Counted from the first letter of the stretch, positions 7,704-15,179 are shown. The stretch is 21,529 nucleotides of DNA from JBOFDK01 sp051656485 (GCA_051656485.1 JBOGBZ010000182.1:1-21529); one strand, 5' to 3'. Notes: generated by a model from the sequence alone, not told the origin. Numbers and translations are program-made.

Positions 7704-7723
7704 TTAGGACGAAAAACTCCTAA
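7704..7723. promoter_or_regulatory. Inverted repeat upstream of fruK, possible operator
   Basis: The arms TTAGGA (7704-7709) and TCCTAA (7718-7723) are perfect inverted repeats around an eight-base spacer, lying between the upstream terminator and fruK. It is too short and lacks a U-run to be a terminator. It could be a regulator site for fruKA, but such a short palindrome can arise by chance. Confidence 0.3.
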
Positions 7724-7728
7724 GAATC

Positions 7729-7766
7729 TAAAAAAAACATCAATCTTTAAGTCAGATTGATGTTTT
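7729..7766 (-). terminator. Rho-independent terminator of cvfB
   Basis: A 12-pair stem (7734-7745 with 7755-7766, core ACATCAATC/GATTGATGT) with a nine-base loop is followed on the minus strand by about eight U residues. It sits about 27 bases after the cvfB stop. Confidence 0.9.
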
Positions 7767-7792
7767 AATTTGATTTTATGCCTTGTGCATGC

Positions 7793-8635
7793 TTACCAGC
7801 GTCTTGTAATACCACCGTCAGTCTGTTCGATGGCACCTTCTTTAAGAAGTCTACCTACTGCACGCTTGAAAGATGCCTTGCTCATATTCAGTACTGCCTT
7901 GATTTCTTGTGGCGTACTCTTATCATGAAGGGCTAACTTGCCACCACTTGCTTCAAGCTTCTTCATGATCTTCGTCGCATCATCTTCCATCTGTTGGAAC
8001 GCTTGCTTACGAAGGCTAAGCTCTAGCTTACCATCTTCTTTGATACGCTTAACACGTGCTTCTACCTTATCGCCTACTTGGTACGTACCAAAAGCCAATT
8101 CTTTATGTGGGATAAGACCATGGTACTTGCCACCTACTGCTACAAGCGCTCCCATACTGTCTTTGATCTGGTAGATGATACCTTCTACCTTTTGGTTCTG
8201 GCTGTAAGGTGTCTGACTTTCTAAAATGTCATATGCTTTCATTGTGGCGCATAAGCGGTCACTTTTATCCACATACACCCCTACTAAGCATTTGTCTCCT
8301 ACTTTTAAAGTAGCTGTCTGCTCCTTGAATGGAAGGAATAAATCCTTCTGTAAGCCCCAGTCTAAGAAGGCACCGATACGTGCAAGTGCTACGACCTCTA
8401 GCTGCGCTACTTCTCCTACTGTTACTTTTGGCTTCTCTATAGTTGCGATCATACGATCTTCCGAATCTCTATGGACAAAAACCTCTACCTCATGGCCGAT
8501 CTCAGCCCCCTCTGGTACTTGCTTACGTGGAAGAAGAATCTCCTCTCCAGCCGCACCGTCTTTTGCATTGACGTATACACCAAAGTCTGATTGTCTCACG
8601 ATTGTAAGTTTCTGAATTTTTCCTAATTCAATCAT
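7793..8635 (-). CDS. cvfB: S1-domain RNA-binding regulator CvfB (YitL-like)
   Basis: A 280-residue protein of the CvfB/YitL family. It shows S1-like OB-fold segments (early IVRQSDFGVYVNAK, then ALARIGAFLDWG, then a third reading KVEGIIYQIKDSMGALVAVGG) and a C-terminal winged-helix domain ending in KRAVGRLLKEGAIEQTDGGITRRW. In Staphylococcus, CvfB binds RNA and affects virulence gene expression; here a general RNA-binding regulatory role is expected. The open frame reaches 8653, but that ATG overlaps the Shine-Dalgarno and lies near the predicted transcription start. ATG 8635 has AGGAG (8644-8648) eight bases upstream and is chosen. It has its own promoter and terminator, so it is a single-gene unit. 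Confidence 0.9.
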   Translation of the reverse strand: MIELGKIQKLTIVRQSDFGVYVNAKDGAAGEEILLPRKQVPEGAEIGHEVEVFVHRDSEDRMIATIEKPKVTVGEVAQLEVVALARIGAFLDWGLQKDLFLPFKEQTATLKVGDKCLVGVYVDKSDRLCATMKAYDILESQTPYSQNQKVEGIIYQIKDSMGALVAVGGKYHGLIPHKELAFGTYQVGDKVEARVKRIKEDGKLELSLRKQAFQQMEDDATKIMKKLEASGGKLALHDKSTPQEIKAVLNMSKASFKRAVGRLLKEGAIEQTDGGITRRW

Positions 8636-8658
8636 TTGTGTGTCTCCTAACATCTCAG

Positions 8659-8688
8659 TTTATAAACCTAGTATATACCAAGTGTCAA
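8659..8688 (-). promoter_or_regulatory. Sigma-A promoter of cvfB
   Basis: A perfect -35 TTGACA (8683-8688) and a -10 TATAAA (8659-8664) are separated by 18 bases on the minus strand. The transcript would start near 8652, leaving about 17 bases of leader, which supports ATG 8635 over 8653. Confidence 0.75.
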
Positions 8689-8707
8689 CTGATTTAAACA
8701 TCTGTTT

Positions 8708-9047
8708 TTACTTCTTAAGTTGTTCTATTTGTTCAAGGCTTAAGCCACTTATTTGCTGCACTTGTGCGACTTCCATACCAGCCTCTAACATTTTTCTAGT
8801 CATATCTATTTTACCTTGTTCAATACCTTGTTGAATGCCCTTCTGAATGCCCTCTTCGATTGCCTCTCTGGCTTCCTCTTCTCTTGTAAGCTGATCTCTA
8901 ATCTCAGCTTCTCTTGCTTCGTATGCCATACGTGCCACTCTATCTTGGCTCATCACTTCAAGGATTGTGTAGGCTTTGGCTATCTTATCATTCTTTTCGG
9001 CTAACACCTGCATCACCTCTCTTGACTTTACACTGTAATTGATTCAT
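8708..9047 (-). pseudogene. Rpn-family gene remnant: start region joined to C-terminal tail
   Basis: The last ~100 codons (to 8708) encode a typical Rpn-family C-terminus: an alpha-helical segment (IAKAYTILEVMSQD, then AYEAREAEIRDQL), a GIQKGIQQGIEQG tract and a final helical region. The N-terminal nuclease core of about 150-200 residues is missing. Upstream, AGGAG (9057-9061) and ATG 9047 form a good initiation site behind a strong promoter. That frame (MNQLQCKVKRGDAG...) stops after 19 codons and is one base out of register with the tail. This fits an internal deletion that removed the core. A short C-terminal protein could still be made from GTG 9007 or ATG 9013, so residual expression is possible. 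Confidence 0.7.
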
Positions 9048-9113
9048 ATGTAATTGCTCCTAGTCTGTTGTCTTTTCTTTTGAGTATTACCTTTTGCTAG
9101 GTATTATAGTCTT

Positions 9114-9141
9114 ATTATACTTGATTATGCTTTATTTTCAA
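9114..9141 (-). promoter_or_regulatory. Sigma-A promoter in front of the Rpn remnant
   Basis: A -35 TTGAAA (9136-9141) and a perfect -10 TATAAT (9114-9119) with 16-base spacing on the minus strand. A second TATAAT-like box follows about ten bases later. The promoter has survived although the gene it served is broken. Confidence 0.6.
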
Positions 9142-9161
9142 CTCCCCACAGTATCAAGCGC

Positions 9162-9210
9162 AGAAAAAGGATATGGCGAAACTATTTCGTTAGTTTTGCC
9201 ATATCCTTTT
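9162..9210 (-). terminator. Long-stem terminator of the sulfotransferase operon
   Basis: A 20-pair near-perfect stem (9165-9184 with 9191-9210, one G-U pair) closes a six-base loop and is followed on the minus strand by U5. It lies 15 bases after the stop at 9225. Confidence 0.88.
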
Positions 9211-9224
9211 CACTTACTCACAAC

Positions 9225-11111
9225 TTACATCTCAAGGCTTTTCTCAAATGCATACAGATTCATATCCACGATGAGTTTTACTTGATAACTTCCTTGTAAT
9301 CCCTCTTTATTGATGTTCAGCCTTACGATACGGTCGTCTGATGTTTGGAAAGTCCCTACGCACATGGCAGCATTTGGTGAACCACCTGCTGCTGTAGAGA
9401 TATAATAAGGATGCGCTTCTCCCGCTTCATTCTCAAGTACTAGCATCACTAACTGCCCTTTTTCGAACTTGCCGTGGAAGACATAACGATCGATCTCTTC
9501 TTCAAAGCGTACTTCATATAAGTCTGCTGCTGATGCGTCACTTGGTTCTGCACCTTCGATTAATGTACTGAACTCTGGTGTCACACCTAATGTCCCTAGA
9601 AGTTTACCTTTGCCAAGCTCTAGTGTATCGCCTGCATGGTAGATAGGCATCTTCTCTGCACGGTAGTAGTTGGCTGGTAAGTGAAGTTCAAGCATCACCT
9701 CATCATTAAGGACTTCTACTGTAATTGAGTTCAGCTTAATATTTGGATTATGTAATGCTGCACGGCTTCCGATACCTTCTACTGTCACACCATTTTCTTG
9801 TGCGATACCACCTGAGTGTACTAAGTAGTGACCATCTGCATAGTACTCTACATTTGAAATATAAGGCGAGAAGAATGCCTTCCCTCTTTCTTTACCGAAC
9901 TGCCATACTTGCTCGATAGTCATATCTTCTGTATTGATACGGTATCTTACCCCACGAGAGAAGTTATCTTCTCCTTTTAAGTACTTATCTGGATTCTTCG
10001 AACGGAAATGACCATTGTCAAAGACCATCACATCCCCTTCTGGTGTCACGAGACATGCATGTGGCTCATAATGCCAATCAAAGTCGCCATCGCCTACTGG
10101 TGTAAAGAAGTACTTGTCCACCATCTCCTGTGGCCAACCTTCTGGATCACCAAGCATCCAGTTAATCTCACTTGTCTCATAATCAATGTTTACTAAGACG
10201 TCTTGGTGTCTGCCTGATAAAGTGATACTATTGGTCTTCTTGTCATACCAAAGTGCATTGTTATGGAACCAGTCATCCTCGCTCCAACTTCCTGACTTCG
10301 CTACCTCTTGTGGAAGGAAAGTCTGGTAATCCCATGTCTTAAGCACTTCTCCTGTCTCTCTATCCACAAGCACACATACGTCCTCTACTGTCCCACGTGC
10401 AAAGTCTTGTGTAAGAATCAGGATATTGCCATCCTCCATCTCCCACTTATCATGATGGTAACCACCTGGTAAGCGATACTCTGCATAGATCTTACCGATC
10501 ATACCCATCTCAAAGATCCCTACTGTATTGTATGGTTTTTCTAAGAAACGGCATGAACCTACGAGTAAACGTCCATTCTCGATACGCTTCATATCAAATG
10601 TAAGGTTCTCTGTGGTATACCAACGGCAGTCTCCTTTATAGTCGTATGCCCCTGCAAGTGAACGCATAGCAGATGTGACGAACATAAGGTTGTCCTTCAT
10701 ATACTCACTGGTAGTCTCCATCTTTGTTGGTAAGACTGCCTGCGCGCTAAGTGCTAGTGTCTCGATGATAACTGTATGTACTTCTCCTGTTGATAAACTG
10801 ATGACCACTTCATTTGTATAGCCACCGTATAAACCAAGTACAGGAATGTAATGCACGGTATCTTCTTTAAACTGATGGGTGATATCTCCTGCCGCTTCCT
10901 TACCCTTAACCGTAACGGTCACACTAGCTGCTTGTTCTGTACGGAATGCCACAAGTGCTGTCAGTGGACAAATGGTATACGGATTTAATTTCACTAATGG
11001 GTTCGTTACTGTATAGTTCCCATCTTCAAATGCTTGGATAACTGCTTGTTCACTTTCATGTTGTAAGTCAATTAAATGCTGTACTTTTTTGATATCAATA
11101 CTTTGGCTCAT
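9225..11111 (-). CDS. Aryl-sulfate sulfotransferase (AssT family), apparently cytoplasmic
   Basis: A 628-residue protein of the bacterial arylsulfotransferase (AssT) family, which moves sulfuryl groups from one phenolic sulfate to another phenol without PAPS. An N-terminal beta domain (about 30-125, including VLGLYGGYTNEVVI) precedes the propeller. Candidate active residues by comparison with E. coli AssT (His252, His356, Arg374, His436) are His283 in DWFHNNALWY, His351 in DWHYEPHA, Arg386 in NFSRGVRYRI and His432 in HYLVHSGG; this alignment is by eye. Unlike the periplasmic E. coli enzyme it has no signal peptide (MSQSIDIKKVQH is polar) and no neighbouring disulfide-forming pair. AAGGAG precedes ATG by eight bases. 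It follows the anion permease by 30 bases, suggesting the permease supplies its sulfated substrate. Confidence 0.88.
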   Translation of the reverse strand: MSQSIDIKKVQHLIDLQHESEQAVIQAFEDGNYTVTNPLVKLNPYTICPLTALVAFRTEQAASVTVTVKGKEAAGDITHQFKEDTVHYIPVLGLYGGYTNEVVISLSTGEVHTVIIETLALSAQAVLPTKMETTSEYMKDNLMFVTSAMRSLAGAYDYKGDCRWYTTENLTFDMKRIENGRLLVGSCRFLEKPYNTVGIFEMGMIGKIYAEYRLPGGYHHDKWEMEDGNILILTQDFARGTVEDVCVLVDRETGEVLKTWDYQTFLPQEVAKSGSWSEDDWFHNNALWYDKKTNSITLSGRHQDVLVNIDYETSEINWMLGDPEGWPQEMVDKYFFTPVGDGDFDWHYEPHACLVTPEGDVMVFDNGHFRSKNPDKYLKGEDNFSRGVRYRINTEDMTIEQVWQFGKERGKAFFSPYISNVEYYADGHYLVHSGGIAQENGVTVEGIGSRAALHNPNIKLNSITVEVLNDEVMLELHLPANYYRAEKMPIYHAGDTLELGKGKLLGTLGVTPEFSTLIEGAEPSDASAADLYEVRFEEEIDRYVFHGKFEKGQLVMLVLENEAGEAHPYYISTAAGGSPNAAMCVGTFQTSDDRIVRLNINKEGLQGSYQVKLIVDMNLYAFEKSLEM

Positions 11112-11141
11112 TGTCTATTCTCCTTTATTTTAAAATAATAT

Positions 11142-12581
11142 TTATCTAAAAATCATAGTTGCTAACGGAATACCTATCACACATGCCAGTAACATAACAA
11201 CTGCTGTCATGATGAATCCGTATTTATACATATCTTTGACCTGCAGCCACTCTTGATTACTATGCATCGCTGCACCAAGTGCTGAACTTGCTGGTGTAAT
11301 CATCCCTAAACATACTGAGAATAGCATCATCATCGCCATTGGAATCGCTGAAATTTCATTTTGCATAGCAAATAGATGAATAATAGGAATAAAGAGCATT
11401 GCCACCACGATATTGTTGCATAAGTTACTTAAAACAATCGCCATGATCATGATGAGCACCATGAAAACGATGATACTTCTACCTTCAAACATTGGCATTA
11501 ATTTCATTTCTAAGAATGCTGTGATACCTGTTGTCTTATCTGTTAAGGCATTTAAGATTGCATTGGATGAACCCACCATTAAAAAGACTGGCCACAGCAT
11601 ATACTTGGCTGTAATTTTAGGGAAATGAATAATAGGTTCCCCATTTAATTTAATCATCCCACCTAGTGTGATTCCGAAGAGTGGTGCGATATTTTGTGTA
11701 TCTTGTAAAAACGTTCTTACTGCCCCTTCTGGTAAAATAGAAGGTAAGAGCATCCATAAAATGAAGACACCTAGAATGACACACAGTAGTCTTTGCTTCA
11801 TATTCATTTTTGGTAGTGGATTTTGATTAAACATATCCACGTGCACATTTTGAAGTTTTGATACATCTGGCTTGAAGATATACTTCATCATCCCTACAAT
11901 AACTAAAATACTTACGACTGAGATCGCTGTACCTACTGCCATATAAGGAAGATACTGTATACTCTCACCTGTTACATCCTGAAAACTATTTAATAATCCA
12001 GGTAAAATACTTTTGAAAGGTGTGGATGCAAAAGAAAGGGTAGATACCATAACAACTGCTATCAGCATAATCGTTGCATACTTATCTTTCTTATCAATAC
12101 CCAGTAATTTAAATACACTATATAAGATAGGCCAAAACATGAGAATCGTTGCTGTTGCCATTGTCAATGTGGCTAATAAATAAACACCTGCTAAAAGCAT
12201 GAGTGAGAAAACCCACGGGCGTCCATTGATTACTTTACGTGTTACAAACCATCTTGAGATATACTCACAAATACCTGCTTCAGAGATTGCTCCTGTTAAA
12301 ATAATAACATACATAAGCAAAATAGCTGTGGGATTACCAAAAGCTTTTGCAATCACCTGATTCATCGGTGCATAGCCCGAGAACCCTAGTAGTACGATTC
12401 CTAAAAAGCTTGGCCATATAGTATCGACTGTTGTCCATAGATAAAGGACACATGCCAAGATGGCTACAACCTTCATGCCCATTGGCGTGATTGGACCTAT
12501 TGGTGGCATGCTCCACAATGCAAATAACAATACATAAGCAATTACGCAGTGCAAATAATAAATTTTCGTCTTCTTGTTCAC
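11142..12581 (-). CDS. SLC13/DASS-type anion permease
   Basis: A very hydrophobic protein of about 479 residues with roughly 12 membrane spans, belonging to the SLC13/DASS (divalent anion:sodium symporter) and ion-transporter superfamily. Two similar halves are visible: MATATILMFWPIL in the first, LSNLCNNIVVAMLFIPI followed by LGMITPASSALGA in the second, the latter resembling the conserved SNT-like and TPxxS substrate loops. Family substrates include dicarboxylates and sulfate. Co-transcription with an arylsulfotransferase suggests an organic sulfate, sulfate or phenolic anion (inference). The open frame starts at ATG 12587, but GGGGG lies only one base away. GTG 12581 has seven-base spacing and is preferred; the difference is two residues. 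Confidence 0.8.
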   Translation of the reverse strand: MNKKTKIYYLHCVIAYVLLFALWSMPPIGPITPMGMKVVAILACVLYLWTTVDTIWPSFLGIVLLGFSGYAPMNQVIAKAFGNPTAILLMYVIILTGAISEAGICEYISRWFVTRKVINGRPWVFSLMLLAGVYLLATLTMATATILMFWPILYSVFKLLGIDKKDKYATIMLIAVVMVSTLSFASTPFKSILPGLLNSFQDVTGESIQYLPYMAVGTAISVVSILVIVGMMKYIFKPDVSKLQNVHVDMFNQNPLPKMNMKQRLLCVILGVFILWMLLPSILPEGAVRTFLQDTQNIAPLFGITLGGMIKLNGEPIIHFPKITAKYMLWPVFLMVGSSNAILNALTDKTTGITAFLEMKLMPMFEGRSIIVFMVLIMIMAIVLSNLCNNIVVAMLFIPIIHLFAMQNEISAIPMAMMMLFSVCLGMITPASSALGAAMHSNQEWLQVKDMYKYGFIMTAVVMLLACVIGIPLATMIFR

Positions 12582-12815
12582 GTTCATTCCCCCATTAAGT
12601 AGTTTATTATCGGTTTGTTATTTATTTAACTACCAAAATTTTAACATAAGCTATAACTTTAAAAAATAATATACATTAAGTTTGCCTACTTTTTTAGTAA
12701 ATGTTTAGCATAATTTTATATTTTTTCTCATCTTTTTCGGTATTTTCATTGTCTCCTCCCTGGATTATTGTTAAAATAGTTTTACATAATTTATACATAA
12801 GAAAGGTCTCACACT
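12582..12815. promoter_or_regulatory. Divergent intergenic control region (permease operon / Crp-Fnr gene)
   Basis: This AT-rich stretch must hold both divergent promoters. No single TTGACA/TATAAT pair stands out. An imperfect palindrome GTTAAAAT/AGTTTTAC near 12770-12785, close to the regulator start, is the best candidate Crp/Fnr-type operator (six of eight positions symmetrical). A weak -35 TTGTTA and -10 TATACA overlap it on the plus strand. No terminator or small gene is visible. Confidence 0.35.
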
Positions 12816-13496
12816 ATGCCTACATCTTCTTTATCAGCTACCCAAAAGCTCTGTGCCCTCGGCACAAAGAAAGTGCTTGAAAAAGGCGTTAACATCTCGC
12901 CTGACGCCACCGAATCCAATGCCCTTTATTATCTCGAAGATGGCCTTTGTGCCCTCGTCCGCTATACGCAAAACGGGGAGGAGATCATCTACCACTACTT
13001 CCAAAGTGGTCAAATACTAGGCGGCGTATACTTCCACCTTGCCGAAGATCCTACAAGGTATCTCCACGATCCTTATCAGCTCTCTCACTTTATCACAAAG
13101 ACCAAATGCACGCTGTACCAAATTCCGTACCACAAAGTGAATCATCTTATAGAGACAGACCCCTCCATCGGTATCCTCATCGCTAAATCGATGGCCACCC
13201 ATTTTCACGATGTGCTAGGCCACTTCCATGGTACCAACGACCATTTCACCCATGTCCGCCTCTGCAAGTTCCTCCTGAACCTCTCACAAAAGACTGATGG
13301 CATCTACCGCTTAGCCCGTCACTTCACCTACGTTGAGATTTCCAAATACCTAGGCGTTCATTCGGTTACCATTTCCCGCATGATGCTCACCCTTAAGCAA
13401 CTGGGCATTATAAAAAAAGACGGCCATTCCACCATCATTCTGCACCCAGAAAAATTGGTGGACATCATCCAGTCTCCTACTACCTATAAACTCTAA
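12816..13496 (+). CDS. Crp/Fnr-family transcriptional regulator
   Basis: A 226-residue regulator with an N-terminal cyclic-nucleotide-binding-like beta-roll (about 20-110: NALYYLEDGLCALVRY, EEIIYHYFQSGQILGGVYF), a dimerisation helix (about 115-140) and a C-terminal winged helix-turn-helix (about 170-215; EISKYLGVHSVTISRMMLTLKQLGII). The cAMP-contacting signature is not conserved and there is no FNR-type cysteine cluster, so the effector is unknown. It is divergent from the permease-sulfotransferase operon, across 234 bases, and is the obvious candidate regulator. AAAGG lies nine bases ahead of ATG. The coding strand is C-rich at third positions, unlike minus-strand neighbours, which fits lagging-strand placement rather than transfer. 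Confidence 0.88.
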   Translation: MPTSSLSATQKLCALGTKKVLEKGVNISPDATESNALYYLEDGLCALVRYTQNGEEIIYHYFQSGQILGGVYFHLAEDPTRYLHDPYQLSHFITKTKCTLYQIPYHKVNHLIETDPSIGILIAKSMATHFHDVLGHFHGTNDHFTHVRLCKFLLNLSQKTDGIYRLARHFTYVEISKYLGVHSVTISRMMLTLKQLGIIKKDGHSTIILHPEKLVDIIQSPTTYKL

Positions 13497-13538
13497 AAAA
13501 AGATGTCACAAACCTAGCTCACTAGTTTTGTGACATCT
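13494..13538. terminator. Bidirectional terminator between regulator and small membrane protein
   Basis: A 12-pair stem (13501-13512 with 13527-13538, AGATGTCACAAA/TTTGTGACATCT), extended by CTAG/CTAG inside the loop, lies between two convergent genes. On the minus strand it is followed by U7; on the plus strand by CC and U4. It probably serves both, more strongly the minus-strand gene. Confidence 0.85.
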
Positions 13539-13542
13539 CCTT

Positions 13543-13722
13543 TTATAAAGCTTCTTCTCCTGCTTCTAGGCCCATGATAATCAAGACTCCGCCTGCAAGA
13601 GCTAGTAATTCACCTATAATTTCAGCATCCTCTTCTTCTAGGCAATCATAAAGCATGATAGAAAGAACCACTGTAATCAAAATCCATTTTATTTGAGGCC
13701 GCTTCCTCAGACAACTTAGCAT
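13543..13722 (-). CDS. Small membrane protein (hypothetical)
   Basis: A 59-residue protein of unknown function. A basic N-terminus (LRKRPQIK) is followed by a hydrophobic helix (WILITVVLSIMLY), an acidic hinge (CLEEEDAEIIGE) and a second hydrophobic helix (LLALAGGVLIIMGLEAG), so it is probably a two-span hairpin. The open frame can be extended to ATG 13743, but nothing like a Shine-Dalgarno precedes that. ATG 13722 has AAAGGA (13732-13737) nine bases upstream and is chosen. It ends at a strong terminator and stands alone, with no recognised partner. Confidence 0.6.
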   Translation of the reverse strand: MLSCLRKRPQIKWILITVVLSIMLYDCLEEEDAEIIGELLALAGGVLIIMGLEAGEEAL

Positions 13723-13840
13723 ACGATCACTTCCTTTATTCATCTTCTACTACCGTATGCTATTACTGTATGTTATTTCCAATTAAAGGGTGCTTTTCTC
13801 TTTACTCAAAGGTTTCTGTAACGTAGTCCCTTTGTCATTC

Positions 13841-14797
13841 TTAGATTTTATCCATTATGAATAACTCAAGTTCTTCTCTCGTCAATCCTGTTAACTCTAT
13901 AATATCTTCTATATTTAAACCTTTATCAATCATTTTCTTTGCCATTTCAACTTTTTCCTGCTTTACGCCTTGCTCAATGCCTCGTTTTTCTACCTCTGGA
14001 TCATATAATGTTTTAGTCATCTTAATCACCTCATCTTCTAAGTTTTTATCATTCAAATAATTCCTATTCAAGTATTCAATAAGATTTTGTACTGCTAGAA
14101 GCATTTTGTGAAAATCTTCGCCTAGAATTTCGTCATTTTCAAAAAGAACTTTTGACTCATATGCAAGTTTACTCGCTAACGCTTTAACTTGTTGTGAAAG
14201 TTCCTTTAATGCTTGCATATCTTGTTTTTCATTAGCTTTTTCCAACTCTTTTCGCAAGCTAAATAATTGTAATGGCAACAATGGATACATCTGTTTTTCA
14301 CGAAGTTCTTCCCCCGTATACTCCCAGTATTTCATAACCTCTACATGATATATAACTTCTTGAGCATCTGGAAATACTAAGCGGAGTTTTAGGCTATCTT
14401 CAATATTTTTATTTTCTTCAAAGAAGATTACTTTTTGCTTCGGTAGATAAATCGTCTTTATATGTGCTTTTTTATCTGACTGATATCTAGACTGCTCTCT
14501 ACCTTTTTTAAAGCCATACTCAAACATACGAACAACCATTGTATTATCATTTTTGGTCTGCAACTCTATGTGATAACTCACCTTATCATTGCTTCTATTT
14601 ACCAAGTCAAAGAACAAATCACCTCTTAATACCCCTAGATCATCTTCTATAAATTCATTATTACTCACGGCCACTTCAACTTCATCTACTTCAAAAGATT
14701 CGTTAAATATACCATTCAGCAACTTGACTAATACTTTATTCGATGTAGAAAACAAAAACTTTAGTACCTCATCTAGCTTTACTCTTTCCTTGTCCAT
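13841..14797 (-). CDS. Rpn-family / PD-(D/E)XK nuclease-like protein, active site intact
   Basis: A 318-residue protein related to the Rpn/PDDEXK_2 family, clearly diverged from the one at 3737-4639. The nuclease-like core shows GDLFFDLVNR and, 14 residues later, HIELQ: Asp64, Glu78 and Gln80 stand where the family's catalytic residues lie. Helical regions follow (FSLRKELEKANEKQDM, ALKELSQQVKALASKLAYE), then a short GIEQGVKQEK tail in place of long QG repeats and a C-terminal helical segment (MIDKGLNIEDIIELTGLTREEL). GAGGT lies about six bases before the ATG. E. coli RpnA is a Ca-dependent DNA endonuclease promoting RecA-independent recombination; similar activity is possible here but unproven. 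No clear terminator follows. Confidence 0.72.
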   Translation of the reverse strand: MDKERVKLDEVLKFLFSTSNKVLVKLLNGIFNESFEVDEVEVAVSNNEFIEDDLGVLRGDLFFDLVNRSNDKVSYHIELQTKNDNTMVVRMFEYGFKKGREQSRYQSDKKAHIKTIYLPKQKVIFFEENKNIEDSLKLRLVFPDAQEVIYHVEVMKYWEYTGEELREKQMYPLLPLQLFSLRKELEKANEKQDMQALKELSQQVKALASKLAYESKVLFENDEILGEDFHKMLLAVQNLIEYLNRNYLNDKNLEDEVIKMTKTLYDPEVEKRGIEQGVKQEKVEMAKKMIDKGLNIEDIIELTGLTREELELFIMDKI

Positions 14798-14865
14798 CTA
14801 TTAACCTCATTCTCTTCTCTACATGCTTATATTTTTAAGTACGTAAAATCAGCTCTTTTAAACTT

Positions 14866-14895
14866 AGTATATCAAGTATTTCACACATTAGACAA
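14866..14895 (-). promoter_or_regulatory. Promoter of the intact Rpn-family gene
   Basis: An extended -10 TGATATACT (TATACT at 14866-14871) and a -35 TTGTCT (14890-14895), 18 bases apart on the minus strand, lie about 70 bases ahead of the start at 14797. Confidence 0.5.
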
Positions 14896-14923
14896 GCTAA
14901 AAATTCTTCTCTTTTGGCAACTT

Positions 14924-15058
14924 TTACTCAAAGTACTTCTCGATCCCCTTTACCATGCCATCTACGAGTTTACGCTGGTACTCAGGGGTCGCCATCAAGA
15001 GGTCTTCTTCTTTATTTGTCATAAATCCCATCTCGACAATGCTCACAAAACCTCGCAT
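14924..15058 (-). pseudogene. C-terminal remnant of N-acetylmuramoyl-L-alanine amidase (Amidase_3)
   Basis: A 44-codon stretch contains the last part of an Amidase_3 (AmiC/CwlC-type) domain: VSIVEMGFMTNKEEDLLM, then TPEYQRKLVDGMVKGIEKYF and stop. The VE-x-GF-x-(S/T)N block with its glutamate is a family signature. The zinc-binding and catalytic parts upstream are absent; the frame before it is blocked by a stop just ahead of the zinc-ribbon start. In-frame ATG 15058 has no clear ribosome binding site of its own, only GAGGA about one base ahead. It is a degenerate tail left by a deletion or rearrangement, with no sign that it is translated. Confidence 0.75.
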
Positions 15059-15095
15059 CCTCCTCGATAGTCGTTCCACAATTTTTACACTCCAT
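15012..15095 (-). pseudogene. Truncated zinc-ribbon gene start, fused out of frame to the amidase tail
   Basis: From ATG 15095, preceded at five bases by AAGGGGGAG (15101-15109), the frame reads MECKNCGTTIEEDARFCEHC. This is a complete CxxC...CxxC zinc ribbon as found at the start of many Firmicute membrane and regulatory proteins. After the last cysteine it runs into DNA that encodes the amidase tail in another frame and stops at 15012 after 27 residues. The promoter-proximal end of one gene has thus been joined to the far end of another, near TGTCGAGATGGG. A 27-residue zinc-ribbon peptide could still be made. Confidence 0.65.
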
Positions 15096-15179
15096 TATTA
15101 CTCCCCCTTGCTTTAATCACCTTTTCTAATCTTTTTTAATACACTAATAGCAAAATAAGCCTTCCAAGGAAGTGATGTC

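Noticed and set aside
9162..9210. Long perfect hairpin as a possible small mobile element (MITE).
   Set aside because: It is only about 46 bases, has no flanking target duplication or second copy in the window, and its U-run and place after a stop codon fit a terminator.
12334..12516. Short minus-strand frame inside the permease gene.
   Set aside because: It is a shadow of the membrane-protein frame with no ribosome binding site.
12816..13496. Crp/Fnr gene as an oxygen-sensing FNR with an iron-sulfur cluster.
   Set aside because: Its cysteines (about 13, 45, 98 and 150) do not form the clustered pattern needed for a 4Fe-4S site.
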